A stretch of 64,000 nt of DNA, from the NCBI RefSeq assembly GCF_000471905.2, contig NW_006500065.1, positions 714,792-778,791 of the forward strand, written 5' to 3'. This DNA is from Amborella trichopoda (taxonomy: Eukaryota > Streptophyta > Magnoliopsida > Amborellales > Amborellaceae). Below, one piece after another: positions 55,801 through 63,515 of the stretch (position 1 is its first letter; every line of letters starts with the position of its first letter). The position numbers and the translations under genes are program-made. Below the pieces are notes generated by a model, which searched no databases, was not told where the DNA came from, and saw only the letters and a list, made by a program, of their open reading frames with translations.

Positions 55801-58331
55801 ACCCACTTGATAACTCATGAAGTATGCCCATGATTTTCTCCATTCTATATGGCAGATGATATCTATGTGTTCCCTTTCTAAAATTTTGGGATTTGATAAT
55901 CTTGTTTCCTTGATTAACTGTGAACTTTTATCTCTGCCCATTTTTTAAGCCTCCTATAACATAGGTAATTGATTCTTGTGGGGATTCATCTTATCTTTAT
56001 TCTTGGTTTGTTTCTGTTAATAGAAATATTATCCATGTCTCAAAAGAAAAAAAAAGAAACAGAAGCATTCGCAGGCATCTCTCTCTCTCTCTCTCTCCCT
56101 GTCTCCCTCTCGCCCTCCCAGGGGTCTTGGATTAGCAAACTCTAGAAAGCTGCAGTCCGTGGTACGTAGGACAGTAATCTTTCTTGCTCAAATTTGAATC
56201 TGCACAATGTCTTGGGAGCATGCCTCGCGTCTTGGGTGGGCTCTTAGATGATGAGGCTCTGATATCATATTAGAATGAGAAAATGAACGGGAGTGTACAT
56301 AGATTTCTCATCAAGGCACAAGTAACCTCGTAAAGGAATTATATTTGTATTGTATTCTGGGTATAATGACTGAAATACCCTTACAAAATTATAATAGGAC
56401 ATCAGAAAACAATACTAAAATAATGGAAGAACACAAGCAACAGACATGAACAGACTATGTTTATGTTATGAAACATTTACACCTGGTTTACGTCTGAAAT
56501 CTAATGTACTTGGTATCTCTTTCTTTTTTGTTGTCATTCTCGTGATTTTTCCAATGACAAGTGCCAAAATACTTAAAATGGTGTTCCTCATTCTTATCCC
56601 AGGGACACATGGTCCCCTCAACAAGCATGGCTGCACATGCTATGGATGAGCTAATTGAAGCTGTTGAGATTGATGAAAAATCAGAAGCTGCAGCTAATTG
56701 TGCAGCATTAGAGGAGGATCTCCGTTCTCTATCAGACACCAATGTGGACAAAGTAGGAGGCTTGGGACCTTTTAGACCTGTGCCACCACCTGCTGTTCCT
56801 CCAAATGTTTACAGCCAGGTATGGAGTCTTTGATACTGCGACATGTTGATAGCCTCAGGGATATTGGTGTGTGATATTTTTGTCAAGGCATGCTGTATTT
56901 TATAGTTAATTTGTTCAGCAGACATGGCACAGATATGCATTTTTGTATCCTAGAGTATATTTGTTTTTCAACATGAAATATTTTCCTTCACTGCTTTAGA
57001 GAAAAGGAATAGAGAATGTGATGCGCACAAGTAGTTTCAATCATCCATTCTGAACAATGGACGGTTGAGATGAACCATCTACATTGCTGCCAGAAATGGT
57101 GAGGATGGTTTATCAAAACTGTTCATTAGTGAGAACAGACAGTTGAGACTGCATATGCCATACTGTTTTTCACTACATTAACTACATCTAAAAGCTGATG
57201 TTGATCAGCTTTATGATACTAGCACTTGTGTTTGGCCATGATTTCGCAGGGGTATGTTTCTCTTGTTGCTGTAGGGAAATGAATGCAATGTCATAAACTT
57301 TGTGAAATTGGCCGAAAAATGTATCTTAATACCTAAAGACTGAACTCCCTGCTTTTTATGATTCTCTGGTACAATTGTCTAATTCTGCTGCCCTGCACGA
57401 GCTTTTTCTGGGCTTCTGAAGCCTTGAGCAACGTGCGTCTGAGATATTAAAAGGACTCTTATAATCATAATTCCTGAAGGGCTATTATAATCCTTGTACC
57501 CAAGTCTTTACTAATTTTCAGATCCCATCCAACTTTCTTCCCTTCTTCTCTAAATTACGTATCTATAGATCTTCTGATGTTGTGAGATCTTGAATTTACC
57601 AGCACAACTAGAATTCTTTGTTATTAAATGAAGATATGGTCCAGCGAAAGTAGAATTCTTTGGAATTATCAATAGGAGGTTGTAATAGTTTCCAATTGTC
57701 CAATTGTCCAATTGTTATATTTTTTTTATATTTTTTCTTTTCTAATTTAATTTGGAGTTGTTTCCAATTATCTTGTTTTATTATATTTTTTCTTTTTTAA
57801 TTTAATTTGGATTTGTTTTATATATGGATGTGGTTTGTATAAGATTACAACCTTATTTGTAAAAATAAGGTTGTGATACTCTATTGCGTTTATTTTATTT
57901 GGACGGTGTAGATTTAACATATCTTTTAAGACAGGTTCAATACATGGCACGTCTTTTAAGATACTGTCCAATCTACACCATCTAAGTAAAATGAACGGTA
58001 TAGATGAGTACAACTTTATTTCTAAAAATATGGTTGCAACCTTATATAAATTTTTTTATTAGATAATTATTAATACAGTTGTTTGTTTTCTTATCTTGAT
58101 ATTTGTTTTCTGGATCTGTTCAATATCAATTAAATAACATTGAGCTTGTAATGTATACTGTCTACTTATTCCCAAAGAAATAAAGGTTATCTACTTATTC
58201 CTAAAGAAATAAAGAAAACTGTAAAGCTATGTGATTGACACATACTGCAGTACAAGGGAGATGATGAGGATGCGGAAGTGGAAGTGGATGTGGAGGCAGT
58301 TGCGGACGGGAGTGAAATTGAAATCGAATGA
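22683..58331 (+). CDS. CCCH zinc-finger protein (plant C3H13/C3H40 type), 11 exons, 466 aa
   Basis: Joining the exons listed below gives one uninterrupted frame of 1401 nt (466 residues). Residues 5-30 form the finger (Cys12, Cys20, Cys25, His29; C-X7-C-X4-C-X3-H) in the setting [14 protein letters not shown]. Residues 43-125 are Arg/Ser/Asp-rich and basic ([23 protein letters not shown]). About 140-230 is a heptad-rich coiled coil ([20 protein letters not shown]). The rest is low-complexity, with [15 protein letters not shown] near 375, a proline stretch (PVPPPAVPP) and an acidic tail ending EIEIE. This order, from memory, matches plant proteins annotated as zinc finger CCCH domain-containing protein 13/40. 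Their function is not established; RNA binding in the nucleus is inferred from the finger and the RS-like region. Exons are intact, so the gene is probably expressed despite 34 kb of introns full of transposons. Confidence 0.92.
25098..25235 (+). CDS. CCCH gene exon 2 (residues 43-88)
   Basis: The acceptor is gttttcag, the donor g|gtaagg. It encodes [19 protein letters not shown] and [13 protein letters not shown], the conserved basic RS-like stretch. Intron 1 before it is 2288 bp with no recognisable element. Confidence 0.92.
25484..25517 (+). CDS. CCCH gene exon 3, 34-nt micro-exon
   Basis: The acceptor is attgtgtag, the donor agag|gtatcc. It encodes [11 protein letters not shown] plus two bases of a split Ser codon. 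It is supported by exact phase on both sides and by the family's SRSPEK motif. Confidence 0.85.
25518..28340. other. 5' part of intron 3, no element recognised
   Basis: T-rich intronic sequence. A C-run lies at 27614-27626. Short ORFs here lack motifs. Confidence 0.6.
28341..29100 (+). mobile_element. 5'-truncated LINE (RNase H end) with poly(A) and target duplications
   Basis: An imperfect 16-bp direct repeat (ctggctatccaccgta at 28341-28356; ctggctattcaccata at 29085-29100; two differences) flanks about 728 bp ending in a 19-base A-run (29062-29080). The + strand holds an RNase H domain typical of plant L1 LINEs: [17 protein letters not shown] near 28530, [11 protein letters not shown] near 28730, and [14 protein letters not shown] near 28870-28910. 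At least two shifts of frame are needed to follow it, so it is dead. It sits in intron 3 in the same orientation as the host gene. Confidence 0.85.
29101..30135. other. Intron 3 sequence, no gene recognised
   Basis: Short frames at 29199-29432 and 29869-30123 have no recognisable domains. A few imperfect copies of an actcaagtact-like motif occur around 29500-29620. Confidence 0.5.
30136..30605 (-). repeat. LTR of the old Ty3/Gypsy fossil (downstream copy in element orientation)
   Basis: About 470 bp; shares ordered blocks such as ggaattcaatagaatt, cctaaaag, and ccccatttcaaaaa-like segments with 35915-36576. Confidence 0.8.
32803..33816. mobile_element. Non-autonomous hAT transposon inside the old Ty3/Gypsy fossil
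   Basis: Terminal inverted repeats TAGGGGTGGCAACC (left) and its near-complement GATTGCCAACCCTA (right) are flanked by a perfect 8-bp duplication catacaag (32795-32802, 33817-33824). TAGGG(G/T)TGGCAA ends and 8-bp duplications are hAT hallmarks. Of its 1014 bp, 656 belong to a second hAT element inserted within it. The flanks of that insert are rich in CCCGACCGGGT-like and GACCTGGA-like motifs. No transposase is encoded. Confidence 0.9.
33065..33720. mobile_element. Second hAT element nested in the first; deletion derivative of the 51.2-kb family
   Basis: Begins CATTATTTTAAAAAAGG and ends GCGTTTTTTGAAACCTTA, imperfect inverted repeats, flanked by tgacccac (33057-33064) and cgacccac (33721-33728). 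The GC-rich ends carry several cctaggcg-type motifs. Interior sequence matches both ends of the longer element at 51199-55079: 33225-33420 resembles 51345-51500, and 33455-33720 resembles 54800-55079. It therefore looks like an internal deletion of that element. No coding capacity. Confidence 0.85.
35915..36576 (-). repeat. LTR of the old Ty3/Gypsy fossil (upstream copy in element orientation)
   Basis: About 660 bp; longer than its partner mainly because of the 139-bp insert at 36075-36213 and one copy of its 17-bp target duplication. Confidence 0.8.
36058..36230 (-). mobile_element. SINE-like 139-bp insert with 17-bp target duplication
   Basis: gaatagaaaatcctact occurs at 36058-36074 and, perfectly, at 36214-36230, around a 139-bp segment absent from the partner LTR. 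On the minus strand the segment starts tggtctaagaag and ends with four atg repeats. Long perfect duplications plus a short repetitive 3' tail point to LINE-mediated insertion of a SINE. I did not find convincing pol III A and B boxes, so the 5' end may be truncated. Confidence 0.55.
36582..37577. other. 3' part of intron 3, no gene recognised
   Basis: T-rich, with scattered short frames. The pyrimidine tract and tgttgtag acceptor at its end are those of exon 4. Confidence 0.5.
37578..37716 (+). CDS. CCCH gene exon 4 (to residue 146)
   Basis: The acceptor tgttgtag (37577) restores the split Ser codon and reads [16 protein letters not shown], then [15 protein letters not shown] and KDMLEEQ. 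The donor is cag|gtttga, phase 0. Confidence 0.92.
37854..37910 (+). CDS. CCCH gene exon 5 (residues 147-165)
   Basis: The acceptor is ttgtgcag, the donor gag|gtgtgt. Nineteen codons, [19 protein letters not shown], form the start of the coiled coil with heptad leucines. Confidence 0.93.
39177..39274 (+). CDS. CCCH gene exon 6 (residues 166-198)
   Basis: The acceptor is ttcaaag, the donor agag|gtagtt (phase 2). It encodes [16 protein letters not shown] and [11 protein letters not shown], the core of the coiled coil. Confidence 0.92.
39370..39441 (+). CDS. CCCH gene exon 7, ending at a GC donor
   Basis: The acceptor is ttctacag. It reads [19 protein letters not shown] and EELK, then the first two bases of an Arg codon. 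No GT donor is available before the in-frame stop a few codons on. The boundary ag|gcaaga fits the consensus of plant GC-AG introns and gives exact phase and family agreement ([13 protein letters not shown]) with exon 8. A competing frame over this exon (from about 39304) is spurious. Confidence 0.85.
39770..39970 (+). repeat. Left arm of a long inverted repeat in intron 7
   Basis: This arm (for example ttatcttcgaactgttaaat, 39803 onward) matches the reverse complement of 43985-44155 with about 75-80 percent identity by eye. See the right arm. Confidence 0.65.
40366..42160 (-). mobile_element. hAT derivative with three BED fingers, internally deleted
   Basis: Ends CAGTGTTCCAAAAAACG and (as reverse complement of the right end) CATTATTTCAAAAGGCG match the 33065-33720 and 51199-55079 family. 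It is flanked by gtacacat (40358-40365) and gtacaaat (42161-42168), an 8-bp duplication with one difference. Both ends are GC-rich with cctaggcg-type motifs. A G-run lies at 40405-40430. Minus-strand coding sequence retains BED fingers and the acidic tail but lacks the DUF659 and dimerisation regions. Confidence 0.88.
40643..41632 (-). pseudogene. BED-finger ORFs of the hAT derivative (three tandem BED domains plus acidic tail)
   Basis: Reading on the minus strand: a first BED block at about 41632-41440 (GDPGWKY...[13 protein letters not shown]), frame-shifted; a second at 41417-41196, open ([27 protein letters not shown]); a third at 41140-40643, open for 165 codons ([24 protein letters not shown], then a Lys-rich linker and an acidic tail [17 protein letters not shown]). 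In the third block the first zinc Cys is replaced by Tyr (TYNYC against RCIFC). BED fingers bind the ends of hAT transposons. With the catalytic core absent, a product could at most bind DNA. Expression is unknown. Confidence 0.75.
42550..43250 (-). mobile_element. Young 5'-truncated LINE, minus strand, perfect 19-bp target duplication
   Basis: cactagtgaaataaccttt occurs perfectly at 42550-42568 and 43232-43250. Between them is a minus-strand LINE tail: a T-run (poly(A) on the minus strand) at about 42569-42580 and an RNase H C-terminus at 43047-42850 ([11 protein letters not shown], then [14 protein letters not shown]). The perfect duplication implies a recent insertion compared with the LINE remnants elsewhere in the window. 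It lies in intron 7 antisense to the host gene. Confidence 0.92.
43985..44165 (-). repeat. Right arm of the long inverted repeat; preceded by a 64-bp tandem duplication
   Basis: The reverse complement matches 39770-39970 (for example ctatcttcgaagtgttaaac). Just before it, a unit starting gttatataaatttactgat occurs twice, at 43877 and 43941. Confidence 0.6.
44600..44814 (+). CDS. CCCH gene exon 8 (to residue 294)
   Basis: The acceptor is aaattacag. The first base completes the Arg codon split by intron 7. It reads [19 protein letters not shown], a low-complexity acidic stretch, and ends at tctg|gttagt in phase 1. Confidence 0.92.
46004..46227 (+). CDS. CCCH gene exon 9 (to residue 368)
   Basis: The acceptor is gcatttag, the donor aag|gtagtt, phase 0. 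It encodes [16 protein letters not shown] and [18 protein letters not shown], basic and low-complexity, as in relatives. The open frame running past the donor to 46317 is intronic. Confidence 0.92.
46548..46598 (+). repeat. 17-bp minisatellite, three perfect copies
   Basis: gggaattttgggattct repeated three times head to tail in intron 9. Confidence 0.95.
46602..47466. other. Intron 9 sequence, no gene recognised
   Basis: T-rich, with several short frames and no motifs. Confidence 0.5.
48035..48394 (-). other. Uncharacterised 119-codon frame inside the small LTR element
   Basis: A minus-strand open frame from 48394 to 48035 ([17 protein letters not shown] ... [13 protein letters not shown]). 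It does not resemble gag or pol. It may be a residual or element-specific sequence, or chance. Nothing else coding is visible in the interior. Confidence 0.35.
49182..50865 (+). mobile_element. LINE-derived sequence inserted in the LTR
   Basis: Imperfect repeats (atgtgtattg at 49172; atgtataata at 50866) bracket the insert. An RNase H tail reads [17 protein letters not shown] near 49410, then [21 protein letters not shown] near 49707-49770, with an A-rich run at 49901-49960. After that come a CT-rich stretch (49996-50330, with a C-run at 50318-50332) and a tail ending agaaagaaaaag. CT-rich leaders are common in plant LINEs, so there may be two LINE pieces here: one RNase H tail, and one internally deleted copy from 49965. 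Confidence 0.65.
51672..54218 (+). pseudogene. hAT transposase remnant
   Basis: Recognisable pieces: BED finger [20 protein letters not shown] (51740-51802); DUF659-like [16 protein letters not shown], then [19 protein letters not shown] (52290-52450), the strand that in hAT transposases holds a catalytic Asp; dimerisation-domain features WWRQHG and [17 protein letters not shown] (53495-53600) and [19 protein letters not shown] (53768-53822); an acidic tail ([19 protein letters not shown]). The intact ancestor would have cut and pasted elements with CAGGGTTTCAAAA-type ends. This copy is interrupted repeatedly, for example where the BED frame ends near 51850 and again after the mid-region near 53167, and is inactive. 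Confidence 0.85.
54382..54792. mobile_element. Mutator-type MITE inserted in the hAT element
   Basis: attgctaat (54382-54390) and attgcgaat (54784-54792) form a 9-bp duplication with one difference around 393 bp. The ends read GGGAAAAGTTTATATAGAGCC-like on the left and, as reverse complement on the right, GGGTGCGGTTTGTATAGAGC. The interior matches the MITEs at 7487-8375 and 20069-20790. A 9-bp duplication suggests Mutator-like transposase mobilisation. Confidence 0.8.
55080..56602. other. 3' part of intron 9; GT-rich and CT repeats
   Basis: A GT/GCATG-rich stretch at 55108-55340 gives long but meaningless frames on both strands. A (CT)n run lies at 56080-56098. No exon is needed here: exons 9 and 10 join in phase. 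Confidence 0.6.
56603..56818 (+). CDS. CCCH gene exon 10 (residues 369-440)
   Basis: The acceptor is cttatcccag, the donor cag|gtatgg, both phase 0. Seventy-two codons read [19 protein letters not shown], an acidic stretch, then [18 protein letters not shown]. The STSMAAHA block is conserved in the family as I remember it. Confidence 0.93.
57827..58050. mobile_element. Short MITE with hairpin ends in intron 10
   Basis: The left end has gtggtttgtataagattaca, the right end ggttgcaaccttatataaa. These are inverted relative to each other, and each end also contains its own small palindrome around ttgtaaaaataagg and tttctaaaaatatgg. The terminal motif resembles the GGGTGAGGTTTG family. The target duplication was not resolved. 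Confidence 0.55.
58251..58331 (+). CDS. CCCH gene exon 11, C-terminus and stop
   Basis: The acceptor is catactgcag. It reads [19 protein letters not shown] and ends EIEIE with TGA at 58329-58331. A Tyr-Lys-Gly start and acidic tail close the family's proteins. The 3' UTR follows; I cannot fix its end. Confidence 0.92.
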   Translation, partial: YKGDDEDAEVEVDVEAVADGSEIEIE

Positions 58332-59439
58332 GACGGTCGTGTAAAATATTTTGTTATTGATGCTGAAAGAAAATAGCTCAAGGTCCTGTGAGGTGCTTTT
58401 GTTTTTTATCTTTTTTCTTGGCATTCTAACATGCCTGAAATTTATTTTTCTTCCAAATTTATCCTTGTAAGATTTACATTCTTGTCTTGGAATTTCTTGT
58501 TGGTTGTGTTTGTGTTGCTGAAAAGGTTATTATTCAATTTAGATGTCAGCTTAGTATGGTATGGTCCTAGTTTGTACACGCTTTTGAAATTTGAAAATTA
58601 GTCAGATGGTTAGAGTTCAGATAAGTTCATATAGAATTAACTTATGAGAACAAATAAGATGTAATAATTATAGGACAAGGTTTTTGTGCGGGCTAGCAGG
58701 CTACCCCACATGAAACGATTTACCATAATTAAATGAACTTGGTCAATAATTATGGTTTAAAATGGGGTTGTCATGTCGTGTTTGGGGCACTGGAAACATG
58801 GTACATACAGCTAGTCATTTTAGGTATGTTCACTAAAGGGGGCTCTATCCATAGCTCCCTGATTTCGAAAATGACGTTTCAGTATGCTCTAGAAATGTGA
58901 GCTTTAAAAAACAAGAAATATGAACACGTCAGTTTAAATTAAGGCTTGCTCCGATGACAAGTAATTTTATCTTTTTTGAAATTAATATATTTTAGACAAT
59001 ATTATATTGTTAGCTATTTGGTATACATCTTATTGGGGAGCGATCTCATGTCATTTTAATATAATGAGAACACTTCTAAACAACCATGTTTGTGGCATCT
59101 GTATGACCTTAAGTTTTGTAGACACTATTCATCTCAATAATCAGTTTGTCTTATTTTATTTTTCAATTTGCACCATAGGAATAATCAATATGAGTTGATT
59201 CCAATAAATCTTGACCATCTATTCGGTAAATTTCAATATTTATAGTTTTACAAATTCAAAATTAAAATTTACTTTTTTAACATCGTTATATCAATGATAA
59301 TAAAGCTTTCTAAAAAATTTGGAAAGGGAAAAAAATATTTTTAAAGCTTAGATCTAAGTATCTTATTAGATGGATGGCTTATATTAATTAAGCTTAAAAA
59401 TACTTTCTAGGGTGTATTTTCAAATTTTGCATATTGTGA
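58332..59439. other. 3' UTR and downstream AT-rich DNA
   Basis: The T-rich stretch 58400-58560 is the likely 3' UTR. No strong AATAAA signal is evident close by. No other gene recognised to 59439. Confidence 0.45.
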
Positions 59440-60275
59440 TTGTTTATTAAAGGGTAATTGTCGTATATATATTTATATTTTAGCTTAATTAGAAAAAAAA
59501 AAAACGCAACTTTCAAAAACCTCATCTACATTTTTTTTTTTCATTTTCAGGTTTTTTTGGATGGAAATGATTTTCACTTTAGTCGTTTTATTGTAATTTA
59601 TATTAAATGTTATGGTAATTAAAATACCATAATAACTTGAAGTAGTAATACGATAATTAAAATACTATAAGAACTTAAATTAATATTACGGTATTGTAAT
59701 TGATAACATTTTTTTTATGGCATTCTTTTTACCGTAATTAGGCATCATGTGTGGTTTCTTTTTCGACCAATGAGGGAGAAGAGAGAGATGAGATTTGGGA
59801 GAGGGGTTTTACATGTGAGATTTGAGAGAGAGAGAGGAGAGAAAGTTTAGAGGGAGATGGTTTGTTGGGGGGATTGAGAGAGATAGAGGGGGAAAGTTGA
59901 GAGAAAGATGGGTATTTGGGATTAAACATTGCGGTAGCTAAAGTATTGTATAAAATGGAAATATTTCGGTAAAAAAAATACTGTAAAAAAAATGTTATCT
60001 ATTACAGCACTTAAAGTATCGTAATACTATTTCAAGTTATTGCATTATTTTAATTACTGTATTACTACTTTAAATTATTATGGTATTTTAATTATCGTAA
60101 AACTTAATATGAATTACAGTGAAACGATTACTGTGAAGGTTAGTTTTGTAAAAAAAAAAAAATCAGAAAATGAAGAAAAAGGGTATAGACGAGGTTTTTG
60201 AAAGTTGGTTTTTTTTTTTTCCAATTGAGCTAAAATATAGGAATATTTGCGATACTTACCTTTTATTAAAATATA
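59440..60275. mobile_element. MITE with nearly 300-bp terminal inverted repeats
   Basis: The left arm (about 59445-59720) and right arm (about 59965-60272) are inverted copies, including ttttagcttaattag / ccaattgagctaaaa and actttcaaaaacctcatcta / tagacgaggtttttgaaagt. A central GA-rich stretch (59740-59930) separates them. A transcript would fold into a long hairpin. Exact ends and target duplication are unclear. Confidence 0.75.
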
Positions 60276-60756
60276 AAGAGAGTATAGGCTCAAACAAATG
60301 GTCATAACATGGTTTTTTAATATTGTTCCGTTATGTTACTATAAAATAATTGCATGAAATCAATCTTATTTAATTAGTTTTGATTTGTAACTATTTCCAA
60401 CTTTTATTTATGTATTTAATTAGTTTTGATTTGTAACTATTTCCAACTTTTCTTTATGTATTTAACTTTTCAAATACGTAACTTATATTGGTGATTTGGC
60501 CCCGTCACAATGTCTAATGCTTGCCTTGTAGTTCGTCCACGCTTATCAAACAAAAAAAAGCTTAGTGTTGGTGGTATCATGGTCTCTTTTGAATAAAAGA
60601 GGCTTCAATATGTATTACTCTAAACCCAGCTAACTTACCTAGAAAAGAGAAGTTGTCTTTTGATCTGAATATATGCTAGAAAAAGCATGAAGCTGAGAGG
60701 CATTAGATTTGTTTAACCAATAAGATTCTTGAATAAATGTCCGGTTAGCGAGTATT
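60276..60756. other. AT-rich spacer
   Basis: Contains a 46-bp segment repeated almost perfectly in tandem (taattagttttgatttgtaa, 60370-60460). No gene recognised. Confidence 0.55.
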
Positions 60757-60957
60757 GTGAACTTCGTTGAAGTGGATCATGAGAAAAGCTATGATACTAA
60801 TGTGAGATCAGCAACTATTGTAATTCTTGGTGGATTGAATAATGGAAAAACCTACTCATTGGAGTTCACTGCAGAAGATTTCGTGGATACCATGTACTCA
60901 AAATATGAAATTTTCGAGATTGGTGGATATGGATCTCTCAAAGTCTCAACATAAGTA
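60757..60957 (+). CDS. Small ORF of unknown function, possibly an exon fragment
   Basis: A 65-codon frame with even, protein-like composition: VNFVEVDHEKSYDTN, then SATIVILGGLNNGKTYSLEF and IFEIGGYGSLKVS. It stops at TAA. The pattern of short hydrophobic strands could be a beta-sandwich piece, but I cannot place it in a family. No partner exons are recognised nearby. It may be a gene fragment or chance. Confidence 0.35.
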
Positions 60958-61377
60958 ATATTGGAATCCAATTAGGAATACATTTTACCCATCAGAAGAC
61001 GTGATAACTTGCATACATTCCTTACCCAAAGAAAACAAAAAAATCTAAACTTCGCAATTCGTTGCAGTTTTGCATATCAGAATACTGAACACTCAACAAA
61101 AGAATGAACGACAATAAAACCCTGGCTTCCTTTTAGGATGGAGGTCAGTTGATTCTTGTGTTCCCATTGATCTTTCCATGGATTTTCCTAATTAGAGGAC
61201 TCAAATCATATCCAAAAGCGAAAGGGAAAAGTCAGTGTGTTCACCCCTTTACCTAGATGGGTCACATGAATAGAAGCAAACAGGGATGTCATTTTTACCA
61301 GCTAGTGCCATGGTAGTAATTTTGGCAAACTGGCGGATTTCTGCTTGCGAGTTACATTTTCCATTGAGATGTCGACT

Positions 61378-62040
61378 TTTTCAGCGCAATGGAGCTTGGA
61401 TCTGGTCATACTGGAAAGCCTTCTTTGGCACACTCTGACACGCGGAAAGAGTGACAATGGGAGCAACTAAGAATGGCACGCTACATCCCATCACACATAC
61501 AACGACCAACCACATGCAATCTGGTGAGATCGTCACGTACACAGCTGTCACGAACGTGACCACCATTCCCCCCAGTGCCACCCATAACAGCCTTAGCCCC
61601 CAACCTACTGCATTGGCGAGCATACCCAGCACACTTGGGACCGCCCACACTAGCACCAGTGCCACCACCATTGAGCTGCACATGGCCACCGTGTCAGCCA
61701 CTACAAAGGTCCTGAAGGCCGCTTTGTGTAAGAACATTGTTGTTCCTTCCTTGTGGCCATGGGTCTTTGTTTCTCCTGGCATGGTGAAAGCAGCTGCAAA
61801 AGTGACAATGGCAATCAGGGTGGCCACAAGAGCGAGTGTGTTAGCCATCGTCTTGTATGACTCATTGGTGGCCTCACTTGTCCAATGCTGTCGTGGCTCC
61901 TGACTTTGGCGGCGCCGCCCTCGTGCTGCCCCACGGATCTCTAGGGCCTTCCATATTGCAACCTGCCATGGATGATCTTTCTTAGGGTGAATATCAAACC
62001 TGACACGCACTTGCTCAATCTTGTGCCACAAATTCAAATC
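61378..62040 (-). CDS. PGG-domain membrane protein, last exon (ankyrin/ACD6-like)
   Basis: The minus-strand frame of about 218 codons has a basic soluble stretch (HKIEQVRVRFDIHPKKDHPW), then SYKTMANTLALVATLIAIVT, the signature opening of the plant PGG domain (usual form Y-K-x-M-A-N-T-L-x-V-V-A-T-L-I-A-T-V-T-F-A-A-A). Four hydrophobic segments at about residues 67-86, 112-131, 141-169 and 172-196 predict membrane spanning. In relatives this domain follows ankyrin repeats in defence-related plasma-membrane or ER proteins such as ACD6. No ankyrin repeats are visible upstream (62040-64000), so their exons are beyond the window, separated by a long intron, or lost. The + strand frame over the same interval is a shadow. 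Confidence 0.7.
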
Positions 62041-62206
62041 TCTTTCTCTACATCATACCTCAAAATCGAGTAAAATGTATCTTTTTCTGCAAAGCAATTA
62101 TATATCCTTTCAAAATATAATAAAAATGAACATAAGATTTTAAATTTGAAAATATTATATAATATCCTTTAGATTCTTGTTCAAACTTTTTATTCCATAC
62201 TGGGTA

Positions 62207-62738
62207 TATCTATTAGGGAAAGCTTCCTATATTCCCCCTACAACATAGAAGTTCTATCCTCCCCCCTTATCCAACCATCCATTTTTGAATGGAGGGCTAA
62301 GATTGCCCCAATCACAATGTCACGTTTCTACACTATTTTATTTTTAATTTTTTTCTATAAACTATTTTGACACCAAATTTTGGACGTCCATTCCTCTATT
62401 AAACTCGCACTAATGAAAAATATAAAAAAATATTTTCAATAAATAAAAATGACCAAAATACCCCTGAAAGATTCAAGTGGTATTTTGGTCATTATTTTTT
62501 ATCGAAAAATTATTGTTAATATTTTTTATAGGTACGCCCCAATGATAAGTTGGAACGTACCAAATTTCATATTCAGAAAATTTGTATTAAAAAAACTAAA
62601 AATAAAATACTTTGAGACATCAGATCTAAGATCAAACGGTGAGTGGCTCTCTTGATAAAAAAATGGAGGCTGGATTGTAAGGGGAGGATAGAACTTCTAT
62701 GTTGTAGGGGGAACATAAAAAGCTTTCCCTATCTATTA
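62207..62738. mobile_element. Mutator-type MITE with perfect 9-bp target duplication
   Basis: tatctatta at 62207-62215 and 62730-62738 flanks a 514-bp element (62216-62729) with about 50-bp terminal inverted repeats: GGGAAAGCTTCCTATATTCC on the left, and the complement with cataaaaagctttccc on the right. Perfect 9-bp duplication and long inverted repeats fit a Mutator-like MITE. The interior is AT-rich and non-coding. Confidence 0.9.
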
Positions 62739-63515
62739 TAGTGTGTGTAATAGCATAACAATAGGTGCAATACACATTTCAAAACGGACAATTAAAACTC
62801 ACATAGAGAAATGGAAACTTTTGCAGTGGCATGTCGTGAACTTCATGGATTACTTAGTGAATGCTTATTTTTATTTCCCAGGAGAACTGATCAGTAAGCA
62901 ACAAAGCACTTTCTCTCTCAGGGTTGAGTGCTGCTCTTGTCCATGCCATACTGTATTAGTGATTTTGTTTTCTTAGCTGGATATTAGTTTTTCTTAGCTA
63001 CATATTCCCTCGAACTCTACTTGGATGTGCCTTTAAGAAATTGACATTTGAAAGTTCACATGATGAGCCCATGGTTGGAAAGGGCCATCTCCACTTTGTT
63101 AGTGGGCGCCATCCCGTCATTTGATACATTTCGAGTGGTATTCTGGCTGACACACTCTCAACATTCTTATTCCAAAGATCCCTCTGTGGAGGATGAGGAT
63201 TTGGGACAACATTTCTATAGTTCTAGCTTTGAGAAAAAAGAGGTTCACTACATTTCCAAGGAAACAATGCTCCTTCCCGAGGGGGAGGGAGGCTTGAATC
63301 GCAGGCACCGTGTTAATGTTAACTAGATCAGGATGAAGAAGCATGTTTTCATTTTTTGGTCTCTTCTTCAAAAACATGGCTGCTTGCAGGTTTTGCATGG
63401 AATTTGTGAAGCATTACCCTTGGTAGTTTACAACTCCTGTTGCGTTATTTGGGATGAATCATTGCTCTCTTCCCTGGTGGATAAATGTCTTAATGACCCT
63501 CCTGTGGGATTCAAA
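62739..63515 (+). other. Small open frames of unknown status
   Basis: Frames at 63048-63326 (92 codons, ending SKDPSVEDEDLGQHFYSSS...) and 63333-63518 (61 codons) follow each other closely on the + strand. Composition is moderately protein-like, and an acceptor-like cttgcag lies at 63384-63390. No domain is recognised; they may be exons of an unknown gene or chance. Confidence 0.3.

Noticed and set aside
61451-61903. 150-codon plus-strand frame
   Set aside because: Shadow of the PGG-domain frame on the opposite strand; Thr/Ala-rich antisense composition and no motif.
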